Positions 25,187 to 34,503 of a DNA stretch of 64,000 nt are shown in pieces. A program made the translations under genes and the position numbers. This DNA is from Catenulispora acidiphila DSM 44928 (GTDB taxonomy: Bacteria > Actinomycetota > Actinomycetes > Streptomycetales > Catenulisporaceae), in NCBI RefSeq assembly GCF_000024025.1, contig NC_013131.1, positions 1,984,001-2,048,000 on the forward strand. Direction: 5' to 3'. Each line of letters begins with the position of its first letter. Within the stretch, counting starts at the first letter, position 1. The notes below the pieces were generated by a model. That model ran no database searches. It saw only the letters and a program-made list of their open reading frames with translations, and was not told the origin of the DNA.

Positions 25187-26377
25187 GTGAGCGTGCCCGC
25201 GGCTTCCGGCGCTGACCGGTCGGACATCGTGCTGCCCGCCTACGGTCGCGGCGCGCTGTCCGACCTGCTCCCCGCGGTGCTGGCGGCGCTCGGCGTCGAG
25301 GGCTCGCCGGACCCGTTCGGCCTGGCGCCGACCCGCCGCGCCTGCGTCTTCCTGGTGGACGGTATGGGCGCCCGGCTCATCGAGCGCAACGCCGAGGTCG
25401 CGCCGTATCTGGCCAAGGCGCTGCGCGCGAGCAGAGCGCTGACCGCCGGTTTCCCCTCCACGACAGCGGCCAGCATCGGCTCGCTGGGCACCGGTCTGCC
25501 CTCCGGCGCCAGCGGCATGCTCGGCTACCGGGTGCTGGTCCCGGGGACCTCGCGGATGATCAATCTGCTGCGATGGGACGCCCCGGTCGATCCGGTCGAA
25601 TGGCAGCCGCACGAGACCGTCTTCGAACGCGCCGAGCGCGAGGGCATCGAGGTCACCCAGGTCACCGCGGCCCGCTTCCAGGAGTCCGGCCTGACCCGCT
25701 CGGTCCTGCGCGGCGGCGCCTTCACCGGCGCCGAGTCGCTGCCCAACCGGGTCGCCGGCGCGCTGCAGACCTTGCAGGACGCCGCCGACCGCGACGCCCG
25801 CGCGCTGGTCTACCTGTACTACGCCGACCTCGACGCGGCCGGCCACCTCAACGGCGTGGACTCCGAGAGCTGGCGGCAGCAGCTGGCGGTCGTGGACGCC
25901 ACGGTGCGCGAGCTCGTCGACCGGCTCCCGGCCGGTACCGCGCTCTACGTCACCGCCGACCACGGCATGGTCGACGTCCCCGCCGAGCGCCGGGTCGACG
26001 TGGACGAGGACTACGAGCTGCAGGTCGGCGTCCGGCTGCTCGGCGGCGAGGGCCGGGCCCGGCATGTGTACGCCAAACCCGGCGCGGCGCGCGACGTGCT
26101 GCAGATCTGGCGCGAGGCGCTGGAGGACGTGGCGGTGGTCCGCTCCCGCCAGGAGGCGATCTACGAGGGCTGGTTCGGCCCGCCGGAGAGCGTGGACGAC
26201 CGGCTCGCGCCGCGCATCGGCGACGTGGTCGCGGCGCTGCTGGAGGACTGGGCCGTGGTCGCGACGCGCCGGGAGAAGCTGGAGTCGCGGCTGCTGGGCA
26301 TGCACGGCTCGCTGTCCGCGGCCGAGCAGGAAATCCCGCTGTTGGTGTTCGCTCCCGAGGGCGGGCCGGGTTTGTAG
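25187..26377 (+). CDS. alkaline-phosphatase-superfamily protein (nucleotide pyrophosphatase/phosphodiesterase type)
   Basis: A 396-residue soluble enzyme of the Phosphodiest family. Metal and nucleophile motifs: VFLVDGMGARL (metal Asp near 57), FPSTTAASIGSLGTG (nucleophile Thr), LYYADLDAAGHLNG (Asp and His) and YVTADHGMVDVP (Asp-His). The final His is in LESRLLGMHGSL. It probably hydrolyses phosphodiesters or nucleotide pyrophosphates; the substrate is unknown. No signal peptide. GTG 25187 gives MSVPAASGAD and lies directly after the 63-bp repeat array, so the repeat replaces any conventional leader. Confidence 0.88.
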   Translation: MSVPAASGADRSDIVLPAYGRGALSDLLPAVLAALGVEGSPDPFGLAPTRRACVFLVDGMGARLIERNAEVAPYLAKALRASRALTAGFPSTTAASIGSLGTGLPSGASGMLGYRVLVPGTSRMINLLRWDAPVDPVEWQPHETVFERAEREGIEVTQVTAARFQESGLTRSVLRGGAFTGAESLPNRVAGALQTLQDAADRDARALVYLYYADLDAAGHLNGVDSESWRQQLAVVDATVRELVDRLPAGTALYVTADHGMVDVPAERRVDVDEDYELQVGVRLLGGEGRARHVYAKPGAARDVLQIWREALEDVAVVRSRQEAIYEGWFGPPESVDDRLAPRIGDVVAALLEDWAVVATRREKLESRLLGMHGSLSAAEQEIPLLVFAPEGGPGL

Positions 26378-26410
26378 ATCCGCGTCCCGATCAGTGCCAG
26401 GATGGCGCCC

Positions 26411-27316
26411 ATGCGCCAACCCGGAACCGCCCCCTCGAGCTCGGACTCCCCGCTGACCAGCGTCGACCAGCTCGCCGCCGACCTCGCGTGCGGCACCGCC
26501 CCGATCCTGCTCGACATCCGCTGGAAGCTCGGCGAGCCCAGCGAATACGGGCACGGGGTGTATCTGAAGGGGCACATTCCGGGCGCGCGCTACGTCAGCC
26601 TCGATCAGGACTTGGCGGAGCACCCAGACTCGCCGGTCGGCGCCCGGGGACGGCATCCGCTGCCGGATCGCGAGCGCTTCGCCGCCGCGATGCGCCACGC
26701 CGGGGTGCGCGCCGACCTGCCGGTCGTCGTGTACGACGACGGCGACGGCACGCAGGCGGCCCGCGCCTGGTGGCTGCTGCGCCACCACGGGCACGCCGAG
26801 GTGCGGGTGCTCGACGGCGGCTTCGCGGCGTGGCGCGCGGCGGGCCGCACCGTGGAGGAGGGCGAGCCGGAAGCGGAGGCCGCCGAGGGCGACTTCGAGG
26901 CGTCGGGGGACGGCGTGTTCACGGTGCTGGACCACGACGGCGCCGCCGCGGTCGCCGCGGACGGGACGCTGCTCGACGCCCGCGCCGGCGCGCGTTATCG
27001 GGGCGAGACCGAGCCGATCGACCCGGCCGCGGGGCACGTGCCGGGTGCGGTGTCGGCGCCGACGACCGAGAACCTGGGCGCGGACGGGCGCTTCCTGCCG
27101 TCCGAGGCGCTGGCCGAGCGGTTCGCCGGGCTGGGGGTCGAGGCGGGGCACGCCGGCGCGGTCGCCGTCTACTGCGGCTCGGGGGTCACGGCGACGCACG
27201 AGATCCTGGCCATGGCTGTGGCCGGGATCGACCCCGAGGGCGTGGCGTTGTACGAGGGCTCATGGAGCGGGTGGGCCTCGGATCCCTCGCGGGCGGTGGC
27301 GACCGGCGAGGGCTGA
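26411..27316 (+). CDS. two-domain rhodanese, probable 3-mercaptopyruvate sulfurtransferase
   Basis: A 301-residue tandem rhodanese. The N-terminal domain (ILLDIRWKLGEPSEYGHGVY, GHIPGARYVSLDQDL) is inactive, having YDDGDGT where a Cys would sit. The C-terminal domain carries the active loop YCGSGVTATHEI. CGSGVTA is the form seen in 3-mercaptopyruvate sulfurtransferases, whereas thiosulfate enzymes use CRKGVTA. ATG 26411 is preferred to ATG 26402 because AGGATGG lies 5 bp ahead of the former. Confidence 0.88.
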   Translation: MRQPGTAPSSSDSPLTSVDQLAADLACGTAPILLDIRWKLGEPSEYGHGVYLKGHIPGARYVSLDQDLAEHPDSPVGARGRHPLPDRERFAAAMRHAGVRADLPVVVYDDGDGTQAARAWWLLRHHGHAEVRVLDGGFAAWRAAGRTVEEGEPEAEAAEGDFEASGDGVFTVLDHDGAAAVAADGTLLDARAGARYRGETEPIDPAAGHVPGAVSAPTTENLGADGRFLPSEALAERFAGLGVEAGHAGAVAVYCGSGVTATHEILAMAVAGIDPEGVALYEGSWSGWASDPSRAVATGEG

Positions 27317-27407
27317 GACGCTTTTGTCGGGTTTCCGGGTCGCGCGTTGAGACGGACGTCACCGGTTCGCTTACCGCCGCCACGTTGACCGTCCCCGTGC
27401 CGTCCTG

Positions 27408-27451
27408 CAAACTTAGGCACGCCTTACTTTGTTAAGGCGAACCTAAGTTTG
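27408..27451. promoter_or_regulatory. double iron box (DmdR/IdeR type) upstream of efeUO
   Basis: A 44-bp perfect dyad: CAAACTTAGG, GCCTTA, TAAGGC and CCTAAGTTTG, with 3-bp and 6-bp spacers. The 19-mer ending CCTAA (27428-27446) matches 15 of 19 positions of TTAGGTTAGGCTAACCTAA, the known IdeR/DmdR/DtxR consensus; the mirror site matches 12. It ends 26 bp before the efeUO start, the right place for iron repression. Confidence 0.85.
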
Positions 27452-27477
27452 TCCACGACACGAAGGGGCGGGACGCG

Positions 27478-29553
27478 GTGCTGTCGGATGCTTTCCCGAG
27501 TTTCCTGATCGGACTCCGCGAAGGGTTGGAAGCCGGGCTCGTCGTTTCCATCCTGCTCGCCTCCCTGGCCAAGGCCGGGCGCAAGGACCGGGCCGGGTCG
27601 GTGTGGCTGGGCGTCGCCGCCGCCGCCGCGCTGAGCCTGTCCTTCGCCGCGGTGCTCACGTTCACCTCCGCGCACCTGCCGCCCAAGGCGCAGGACGTGT
27701 TCGGCGGGGTGATGGCGATGCTGGCGGTCGCTTTCGTCACCACGATGGTGTTCTGGATGCGGCGGGCCAGCGCCTCGATGTCGGGGGACCTGAAGGCGAA
27801 GCTGGCCGCCGCGTTGGGCGCCAGCGCCGGGATGCTGGTCTTCACGGCGTTCGCTGCGGTGGCGCGCGAGGGCCTGGAGACCGCGCTGTTCCTGTGGACC
27901 ACGGCGCAGACCGCGCACGACAAGAGCGGTCCGGCGGTCGGGGCGGTCACCGGTATCGCCGTCGCGGCGCTGCTGTGCTGGGGTCTGTATCACCGGGCTC
28001 TGAAGCTGAACCTTGCGAAGTTCTTCAAGGTCACCGGTTTCGTGCTGGTGGTCATCGCGGCCGGGGTGCTCGCGTATGGGTTGACCGACCTGCAGGAGAG
28101 CGGGGCGGTCGGCGGGTTCACGTCGTATGCGTGGGACCTGAGCGCGCATCTGGACCCGAACGCCTGGTACGCGCAGCTGGTCGCCGGGACGCTGAACCTG
28201 ACGCCGAAGATGACGTGGCTGGCGGTGGTCGGGTACGTGGCTTATCTGGCGCCGGTGATGTTCTTCTACCTGCGGCCGGCTGTTGTGGCGGTGCGTCCGG
28301 CTCCTGCGGCGACTCCTGTGGCGGCCGCACCGGCACCCGCGCCGGCTCCGTCTCCGGCTCCGGCTCCGGTCCCGGCCCGGAAGCCGACTCCGCGCTGGGC
28401 GCTGGGTACGGCGACCATCGCGGTCCCGGCGGTGGCGGCCGTCGCGGTGATCGTCGCGGTCGGGCCCGGCTCGAGCGCGAAGGGCGCGCAGACCATCGAG
28501 GTCTCGGCGGCCTCGTGCGGCAAGGGCTTCGACGGCCTGACCACCGGCGAGCACACGTTCCAGATGAAGAACACCGGCGACGTCGCCGCCGAGGTCTACC
28601 TGCTGGACCCCTCGACCAGCGCCGTCTACGGCGAGATCGAGGGTCTGGCGCCGGGCACCACGCGGCCCATGACCGCGACGATCGGCGGCGGGACGTACGC
28701 CTGGCGCTGCGTGCCGAACGGCAAGAACGCGGTCACCTCCGAGGCCAAGCGCGCGAGCGGCTCGGGCAGCTCCACCACCGCGGTCGTGCCGATCACCGAG
28801 AAGGACCTCGACGCGCCGCTGGACCAGTACCGCGCGTACGTCACCGACCACCTGAACGAGCTGGCCGGCTACACCGACACGCTGAAGCAGGACGTGGACT
28901 CCGGCGATCTGGCCAAGGCCAAGCAGGACTGGCTGACCGCGCACCTGGCGTACAACCGCCTCGGCGCCGCGTACGGCACCTTCGGCGACTGGGACGCGAA
29001 GATCGACGGCCGCGCCGACAGCCTTCCCGACAAGGTCCAGGACAAGGACTTCACCGGCTTCCACCGCCTGGAGTACGGCCTCTGGCACGGCGAGGCGGCG
29101 GCGTCCCTGACCCCGATCGCCGACCAGCTCGACACCGACGTCCACGGCCTCGTCGGCGACTGGCCCAAGCAGGACTTCGACCCCGCCGACCTCCCCCTGC
29201 GCGCCCACGAGATCCTCGAGAACGCCCTGCAGTTCCAGCTCACCGGCGACGCCGACTACGGCTCCGGCACCACCCTGGCCACCGCCGACGCGAACCTCGC
29301 CGGCACCCGCGAGGTCCTCTCCGTGATCAGGCCGCTGATCCAAGCCCGCGACCCCCAGGGCCTCCAGCAGATCGACACCTGGCTCAACCGCTTCGCCACC
29401 ACCCTCACCACCGCGAAGCACCCCGACGGCACCTGGACCCCCGCCGCCCAGCTCGACCCCACAGCCCGCCAGAAACTGAACGGCACCCTCGGCGAACTCC
29501 TCGAGCAACTCGCAGTGGTCCCAGACCTCCTCGAGATCCGGAAGGCGACGTGA
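27478..29553 (+). CDS. efeUO: fused EfeU-EfeO iron uptake protein
   Basis: A 691-residue fusion of the FTR1-type permease EfeU and the periplasmic-type EfeO. Residues 1-265 have about seven membrane helices and two iron-permease motifs, R14-E-G-L-E18 and R130-E-G-L-E134. A Pro/Ala linker (about 275-305) leads into an extra helix (about 310-330), then an EfeO cupredoxin domain (VSAASCGKGFDGLTTGEHTF) and a peptidase-M75-like domain with H577-E-I-L-E581. GTG 27478 has AAGGGGCGGG upstream. Usually the two are separate genes; here EfeO is tethered to the membrane. efeB follows, and an iron box controls the unit. Confidence 0.9.
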   Translation: MLSDAFPSFLIGLREGLEAGLVVSILLASLAKAGRKDRAGSVWLGVAAAAALSLSFAAVLTFTSAHLPPKAQDVFGGVMAMLAVAFVTTMVFWMRRASASMSGDLKAKLAAALGASAGMLVFTAFAAVAREGLETALFLWTTAQTAHDKSGPAVGAVTGIAVAALLCWGLYHRALKLNLAKFFKVTGFVLVVIAAGVLAYGLTDLQESGAVGGFTSYAWDLSAHLDPNAWYAQLVAGTLNLTPKMTWLAVVGYVAYLAPVMFFYLRPAVVAVRPAPAATPVAAAPAPAPAPSPAPAPVPARKPTPRWALGTATIAVPAVAAVAVIVAVGPGSSAKGAQTIEVSAASCGKGFDGLTTGEHTFQMKNTGDVAAEVYLLDPSTSAVYGEIEGLAPGTTRPMTATIGGGTYAWRCVPNGKNAVTSEAKRASGSGSSTTAVVPITEKDLDAPLDQYRAYVTDHLNELAGYTDTLKQDVDSGDLAKAKQDWLTAHLAYNRLGAAYGTFGDWDAKIDGRADSLPDKVQDKDFTGFHRLEYGLWHGEAAASLTPIADQLDTDVHGLVGDWPKQDFDPADLPLRAHEILENALQFQLTGDADYGSGTTLATADANLAGTREVLSVIRPLIQARDPQGLQQIDTWLNRFATTLTTAKHPDGTWTPAAQLDPTARQKLNGTLGELLEQLAVVPDLLEIRKAT

Positions 29554-29612
29554 GCGGAGTCTGACCACCCGCCACCCCCCGCCGATCCCGCAGACGAAAG
29601 CCGTGCCCTGAG

Positions 29613-31184
29613 ATGACCGAGCAGAACCAGACGCCCGAAGCCCCGATCCCGGCGGACGAGAACGCCGCCGCGAGCAAGCCGACGACCGCCGCGAGCGAGA
29701 ACGCCGCCGCAGCCGGCAGCACTTCAGCGACACCTTCGGCCGCGGCTCCGGCTAGCGCCGAACCCGCCGCCGCGTCGCAGGCTGCTGCCGCCAGTTCCGC
29801 CGGTGCAGCTGGCACCGAGCCCGCAGCCGGCAGCACTCCGGCAGCGCCCGCCGCCGACGCGCAGGCCGGCGCCGAGTCCGCTGCCGCCGCCAGTTTCGCC
29901 GCGCCTGCCGCGGCCGCCCCCGCGACCTGCCCCTTCGACCACACCGCCTTCGCTCGCCGCGCGATGCTCAAGGGTGCTGCCGTCGGGGTGGCGGGTGCCG
30001 CGGTCGTCGGTGCGACCGGCTTTGCCATGGACAAGGCCGCCGCCGATTCCACTCCCACCGCTGCCGGGGGTTCCAGTGGCGGCTCGGGGCGGGTGCTTCC
30101 GTTCCACGGTGCGCATCAGCAGGGGGTCACGACTCCGGCGCAGAAGCACATGACCGTCGCCGTGTTCGATGTCGTCGCGGCTGACAAGGGTGAGCTTGCC
30201 GCTCTGTTCCAGACCCTCACCGAGCGGGCTCGGTTCCTTGCCTCGGGTGGCACTCCGCCGGATCTCGGGGTCGGTGCGCCGCCGTCGGACAGTGGGATGC
30301 TCGGGCCGGTCGTGCCCGCTGACGGGTTGACCTTCACCGTCGGTGTCGGGGCTTCGCTCTTCGATGCCCGCTTCGGTTTGGCTGCGAAGAAGCCCGCGCG
30401 CCTTACGCCGATGAAGACGTTCCCGAACGACAACTTGAATCCCGCCGAGTGCCACGGCGATCTGTCGTTGCAGATCTGCGCCGACAGTCGGGACACCGTC
30501 GTGCACGCGATCCGGGATATCGCCAAGCACACGCGCGCCGGCATGCAGTTGAAGTACAAGATCGACGGGTGGGCCAACGATCCGCGTCCCGCCGGTGCAC
30601 AGCGCAACCTGCTCGGTTTCCATGACGGCATCGCGAATCCGGCGACCGAGCACGAGTTCGACTACCTCGTGTGGGTGCAGCCCGGTGGTCCCGAGCCGGC
30701 GTGGACGGCCGGGGGGAGCTACCAGGTGGTGCGGCGGATTCGGATGCTGGTCGAGTTCTGGGACCGGGTCTCGTTGCTGGAGCAGGAGAAGATGATCGGG
30801 CGGCGGCGGGACACCGGTGCGCCGCTGGACGGCGGTGCGCAGACCGATGTGCCGCAGTACGCCAAGGACCCCAAGGGCGCGAACATCCCGCTGGACGCGC
30901 ACATCCGGCTGGCCAACCCGCGGACGCCGGAGACCGACCGGAACCGGCTTCTGCGGCGCGGCTACAACTACGACCGCGGGTTCGACGACGTCGGCGACCT
31001 CGACATGGGCTTGGCGTTCGTCGCCTACCAGCAGGACATCCAGCGGCAGTTCGAGTTCGTGCAGACCAAGCTGATCGACGAGCCGCTGGTCGACTACATC
31101 TCGCCGGTCGGCGGCGGCTACTTCTTCGTGCTGCCGGGTGTGAAGGACGCCTCCGACCACTTCGGGAGCGGCCTGCTCGCCTGA
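29613..31184 (+). CDS. efeB: deferrochelatase/peroxidase EfeB (DyP-type, Tat-exported)
   Basis: A 523-residue DyP-type heme peroxidase. Residues about 150-523 are the ferredoxin-fold domain with heme motif GFHDGIANP near 335, [12 protein letters not shown] near 430 and [15 protein letters not shown] near the end. A Tat-like segment [20 protein letters not shown] has its twin Arg at 115-116, after an unusual 110-residue Ala/Pro/Ser-rich extension with no in-frame start closer to it. Third component of the EfeUOB ferrous/heme iron system; 59 bp after efeUO, so probably under the same iron box. Confidence 0.92.
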   Translation: MTEQNQTPEAPIPADENAAASKPTTAASENAAAAGSTSATPSAAAPASAEPAAASQAAAASSAGAAGTEPAAGSTPAAPAADAQAGAESAAAASFAAPAAAAPATCPFDHTAFARRAMLKGAAVGVAGAAVVGATGFAMDKAAADSTPTAAGGSSGGSGRVLPFHGAHQQGVTTPAQKHMTVAVFDVVAADKGELAALFQTLTERARFLASGGTPPDLGVGAPPSDSGMLGPVVPADGLTFTVGVGASLFDARFGLAAKKPARLTPMKTFPNDNLNPAECHGDLSLQICADSRDTVVHAIRDIAKHTRAGMQLKYKIDGWANDPRPAGAQRNLLGFHDGIANPATEHEFDYLVWVQPGGPEPAWTAGGSYQVVRRIRMLVEFWDRVSLLEQEKMIGRRRDTGAPLDGGAQTDVPQYAKDPKGANIPLDAHIRLANPRTPETDRNRLLRRGYNYDRGFDDVGDLDMGLAFVAYQQDIQRQFEFVQTKLIDEPLVDYISPVGGGYFFVLPGVKDASDHFGSGLLA

Positions 31185-31232
31185 GCCGATATTCCGGTGG
31201 CAGCCGGGCCGCGCTCTGCATAGCCTGGCCCA

Positions 31233-32468
31233 ATGCCCCTCGAGATCACGGCCGTCGGCGACGCCGGTTTCGACGATTTCTGCGACGCCGTCGAAGTGGG
31301 CATGAACCGCCCCGGCGGCCGGGGTCACGGTCCCTTCCAGCGCGGGCTGTTCGCCGCCGACGTCGCCGCGGGCCGCGCCATCGGCGCCCATGACGGCGGC
31401 CGCGTGGTCGGCACGTTCGGCAACTATCGCAACACCCTGGCCGTCCCCGGCGGCGCCGCGGTCCCCGTGGGCGCGGTCACCGCGGTCACCGTCGCGCCGA
31501 CCCACCGCCGGCGCGGCATCCTGACCGCGATGGCGGCCACCGCCTTCCGGCAGTCGGCGGACGCCGGCGAGCCGCTGTCGATCCTGATCCCGGCCGAATG
31601 GCCGATCTACGGCCGCTTCGGCTACGGCCACGCCACCGACGAAGCCTGCTACACCTTCCAGACCGACCGCTGCGCCCCGGTGCGGCCGCTCCCGGGCACC
31701 GTGGAGCTCGCCCCGGCCGAGGAGTGGATCCCGGAAGCCGAGGCCGTCTACGGCCGTCTCCGCGCCACGACGCCCGGCGCCATCGAGCGCAGCGCCATGT
31801 GGTGGAGGCGCGAGACCGGCCTGGAGACCCGCGACGGCAAGCCCACCGACAAGGAATGGCTGTACGCGCTCTACCGGGACGACGCGGGGACCGCGCGCGG
31901 CGCCGCGTACTACAAACCCGAAGAAGGTACCTGGGAGGGCCTCGTCCCGGACGACACCGCCGAGGCCTACATGATCGCCGAGGACTACGTGGCCCGCGTC
32001 CGGCTGCTCCAGTTCCTGTGGGAGCAGGACTGGCTCGCCACCTTCACCGTCGACAAGTGCCCGGTCGACGACACCTGGCGGCACCTCATGGCCGACCCCC
32101 GCCGGGCCCGCCAGAAGCAGCGCTACGACGTGCTCTGGGTCCGCGTCCTCGACACCGTGGCGGCGCTTCAGGCACGCACCTACGAAGGCGAGGGCCGCCT
32201 GGTCCTGGCCGTCACGGACCCGGCGGGCTACGCCGAAGGCGTGTACGCCCTCGAAGGCGGTCCGGCCGGCGCGTCAGTGCGGCGCACCACGCAGACCCCC
32301 GACCTGACCCTGCCGGTCCAGACCCTCGGCGCGCTCTACCTCGGCAACCACGCGGCCACCGCGCTGTCCCGGGTCGGCGAGGTCACCGAGGAGCGGCCCG
32401 GAGCCCTGGCGCTCGCGGACCGCATGTTCAAGACCGCGATCCCGCCCTACTGCGTGACCTGGTTCTGA
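31233..32468 (+). CDS. Eis-like N-acetyltransferase
   Basis: A 411-residue protein with the Eis layout: GNAT domain (VTAVTVAPTHRRRGILTAM acetyl-CoA loop near 85-105), a second GNAT-like domain, and a C-terminal SCP2-like domain. It ends in TWF, and in the Eis family the C-terminal carboxylate takes part in catalysis. Family members acetylate amines, including aminoglycosides and protein lysines; the substrate here is unknown. TAGCCT at 31221-31226, 6 bp before the ATG, suggests a leaderless transcript. Confidence 0.88.
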   Translation: MPLEITAVGDAGFDDFCDAVEVGMNRPGGRGHGPFQRGLFAADVAAGRAIGAHDGGRVVGTFGNYRNTLAVPGGAAVPVGAVTAVTVAPTHRRRGILTAMAATAFRQSADAGEPLSILIPAEWPIYGRFGYGHATDEACYTFQTDRCAPVRPLPGTVELAPAEEWIPEAEAVYGRLRATTPGAIERSAMWWRRETGLETRDGKPTDKEWLYALYRDDAGTARGAAYYKPEEGTWEGLVPDDTAEAYMIAEDYVARVRLLQFLWEQDWLATFTVDKCPVDDTWRHLMADPRRARQKQRYDVLWVRVLDTVAALQARTYEGEGRLVLAVTDPAGYAEGVYALEGGPAGASVRRTTQTPDLTLPVQTLGALYLGNHAATALSRVGEVTEERPGALALADRMFKTAIPPYCVTWF

Positions 32469-32519
32469 CCCGTGCCAAGCGCAGCAGGGCCCGGGCCGAA
32501 CCCGGGCCCGAGGAGCCGC

Positions 32520-32981
32520 TCAGCCCTGTGCCGTCACCGGTCCCGGCTTCGTCGCCCGCTCGTCGATCTCCATCCACGACTGCGGCCGCGCCACCGGATA
32601 GAAGCCGGCCTTGGCATACGTCGAGTGCTTGTCCTTGGTGGCCAGCAGGAAACGGTTGATCCCGATCGCCTTCAGGTCCGCGACGATCTCCTGCGACAGC
32701 CATGGCCCGACTCCCTTGCCGCGGTACGCCTCGTCGACGTACACGTCGCAGAAATATGCGAAGGTCGCGTAGTCGGTGATCACCCGCGTGAGCCCGATCA
32801 TCGTCTCCCGGTCGGCGTAGACCCCGTAGACGTGCGAGCCCGCCAGCGAGCGCTCGACGGCCTCGCGCGGGCGCCCCGCACCCCACCAGGACTCCTCGGC
32901 GATCCATCGGTACACCTTGGCGGCGTCGACCAGCGCCGGGTCGTCGCTGATGAACAGACCGTCTTCGCGCGTCACTTCCAT
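32520..32981 (-). CDS. GNAT-family N-acetyltransferase
   Basis: A 153-residue acetyltransferase. ATG 32981 (MEVTREDGLFISDDPAL) is the first start inside the fold; a longer in-frame extension is Arg-rich without family character. The acetyl-CoA motif VDEAYRGKGVGPWLSQEIV is near 90-108, preceded by FCDVY and followed by FLLATKDKHSTYAKAGF. Similar to proteins annotated as GNAT of unknown substrate. It lies after sepH on the same strand, separated by a terminator-like structure. Confidence 0.85.
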   Translation of the reverse strand: MEVTREDGLFISDDPALVDAAKVYRWIAEESWWGAGRPREAVERSLAGSHVYGVYADRETMIGLTRVITDYATFAYFCDVYVDEAYRGKGVGPWLSQEIVADLKAIGINRFLLATKDKHSTYAKAGFYPVARPQSWMEIDERATKPGPVTAQG

Positions 32982-33035
32982 GATGGGAAGTCGATCACAC
33001 CGGCGCGCGCGGCGGCCATTGCCAAAGCGCGAAAA

Positions 33036-33094
33036 GTGGCCTGGTCCCAGTGCTCGAGACACCGTGTGTGCTCGAGACACCGGGTCCAGGCCAC
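33036..33094 (-). terminator. hairpin after sepH, with internal direct repeats
   Basis: Arms GTGGCCTGGTCCC (33036-33048) and GGGTCCAGGCCAC (33082-33094) pair with one mismatch. The loop contains two copies of TGCTCGAGACACCG (33051 and 33069), each with the palindrome CTCGAG. It lies 20 bp after the sepH stop. Confidence 0.7.
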
Positions 33095-33113
33095 CCGCAC
33101 GATCGGGGGCGCG

Positions 33114-34301
33114 TCAGTCGCGGCCCTTCTGCTTGCCGCGGCGCGAGCCGAAGACGATCTCGTCCCACGAGGGCACCGTGGCCCGCCGCCCCGGCCGCAC
33201 GCCGTCGGCCTCGGCCTGGCGGTCGGTGGTCCCGACCATCCGCTCGCGGTGCGGGGTGGTGGTGCGCGGACCGAAGATCGCGTCGTCGAAGGCCGATCCG
33301 GCCGACTGTCCGGCGACCGCGGCGACCGGCGCTGCGGCGCGGGCGTCGGCGGCGGCGTCGAGGAAGTCGAAGTCCTCTTCGGGGCTGGCGGACGGGCCGG
33401 GGACGCCCTGCCGGCCCGCGGTGCCGTTGACGGCCGCGGCGCCCGAAGCGGCGGCGGACGCCGGCATCGAGGACGGGTGGCGCTCGACCGAGGCGGTCCG
33501 CTCGGCGGCCGTGCGCTCGCGCTCGCGATCCCGTTCGCGCTCCCGCTCCAGCGCGCCGCCGGAGCCGTTCGAGGAGGTCTCCGCCGGACGGCGGCGGGCC
33601 TCCAGGTGCACCAGCGAGCCGCCGGCCGAGGAGCCGTTGCTGCTCGGCGCCGGGCCCGGCACCACGGTCCCGCCGGAGAGCACGGAGGCGGCGACGAAGG
33701 GGAACATCGGCTCGGCGGCGGCGATCGCGGCGGCGTCGGAGGACAGCAGGCGCGCCTCGTCGTCCTCGGGCGTCACCAGCCGGCGCGGCGGGTCGAAGCC
33801 CCACAGCGCCTCGTACGTCTCGCCGGAGATCTTGTACACGGCCTGCACGGTCCACGTGCCGTCGTCGCGGCGCCAGGAGTCCCAGCGCACCGCGGCGGGG
33901 TCCTCGGCGCCGCGCTTGGCCAGCCGCTCGGCGACGATCTCCCCGAGCTTTTGCCCGTGGTTCTCGCCCTGGCGGCGAACCTGGGTGTTCTGAGCCTTCT
34001 CCGCCATGAAGGCGCGCTCGGCGAGGATCGGTCCCTCGAACCGGCGGATACGCTCCACGGAGATGCCGCAGGCGTCGGCGACCTCCTGCGCGGTCGCGCC
34101 CGCGCGAATACGGGCCTGGATGTCCCGCGGGCGGAGCTGTCCCTCAGCCTCTATCTCGATCTGGCCCAGCCGGGCCCGATCGCCGCGCACGGCGGCCCGC
34201 AGACGCTCGTCGATGGTCAGATGGAATTCCTGGCCGTCGTTAGAGCGCAGCACAAGTCGCTGACCGTCGCTGGTGACGGCCATGACGCGGAGCTCAGTCA
34301 C
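33114..34301 (-). CDS. sepH: septation protein SepH (DUF3071)
   Basis: A 395-residue protein. GTG 34301 is chosen because GGGAGGT sits 6 bp upstream and gives VTELRVMAVTSDGQRLVL, the family N-terminus. The DUF3071 domain (about 1-165) includes a helix-turn-helix-like segment ATAQEVADACGISVERIRRF and EALWGFDPPRRLV. The middle is low complexity with RERERDRERERTA. The end carries the conserved motif GRRATVPSWDEIVFGSRRGK. In Streptomyces SepH binds FtsZ and promotes its assembly at sporulation and vegetative septa. Monocistronic. Confidence 0.92.
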   Translation of the reverse strand: MTELRVMAVTSDGQRLVLRSNDGQEFHLTIDERLRAAVRGDRARLGQIEIEAEGQLRPRDIQARIRAGATAQEVADACGISVERIRRFEGPILAERAFMAEKAQNTQVRRQGENHGQKLGEIVAERLAKRGAEDPAAVRWDSWRRDDGTWTVQAVYKISGETYEALWGFDPPRRLVTPEDDEARLLSSDAAAIAAAEPMFPFVAASVLSGGTVVPGPAPSSNGSSAGGSLVHLEARRRPAETSSNGSGGALERERERDRERERTAAERTASVERHPSSMPASAAASGAAAVNGTAGRQGVPGPSASPEEDFDFLDAAADARAAAPVAAVAGQSAGSAFDDAIFGPRTTTPHRERMVGTTDRQAEADGVRPGRRATVPSWDEIVFGSRRGKQKGRD

Positions 34302-34487
34302 GAGCGGACCTCCCTTCGACGAGTGCTGCCAGCTAGACCGTACTGCATCGACACGCCGATCGGGTACGGGAAACGGATGAGGTCGCCCGGACAGCAAGGG
34401 TTGTCGGTCATTTGTCGTACGCCGTCCAGTTGTGGGATGTCAGTTCTGTGATCCCCCCGCAGGACCACCCTCCCGCCTTGAACCGGG

Positions 34488-34493
34488 TACATT
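34488..34493 (+). promoter_or_regulatory. -10 element near the TRIC-family gene start
   Basis: TACATT lies 10 bp before ATG 34504, and the gene has no ribosome-binding sequence, consistent with a leaderless or near-leaderless transcript. Confidence 0.35.
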
Positions 34494-34503
34494 CCCAGAC
34501 ATC

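Noticed and set aside
24895-25215. Possible 106-residue repeat protein encoded by the 63-bp array
   Set aside because: Its ATG has no ribosome-binding site and it overlaps the next gene; openness follows from the 63-bp unit being divisible by 3. Kept as a repeat and a finding only.
27424-29733. 769-codon minus-strand frame opposite efeUO
   Set aside because: No start with a ribosome-binding site and no motif; efeUO on the plus strand has REGLE and M75 motifs and an iron box.
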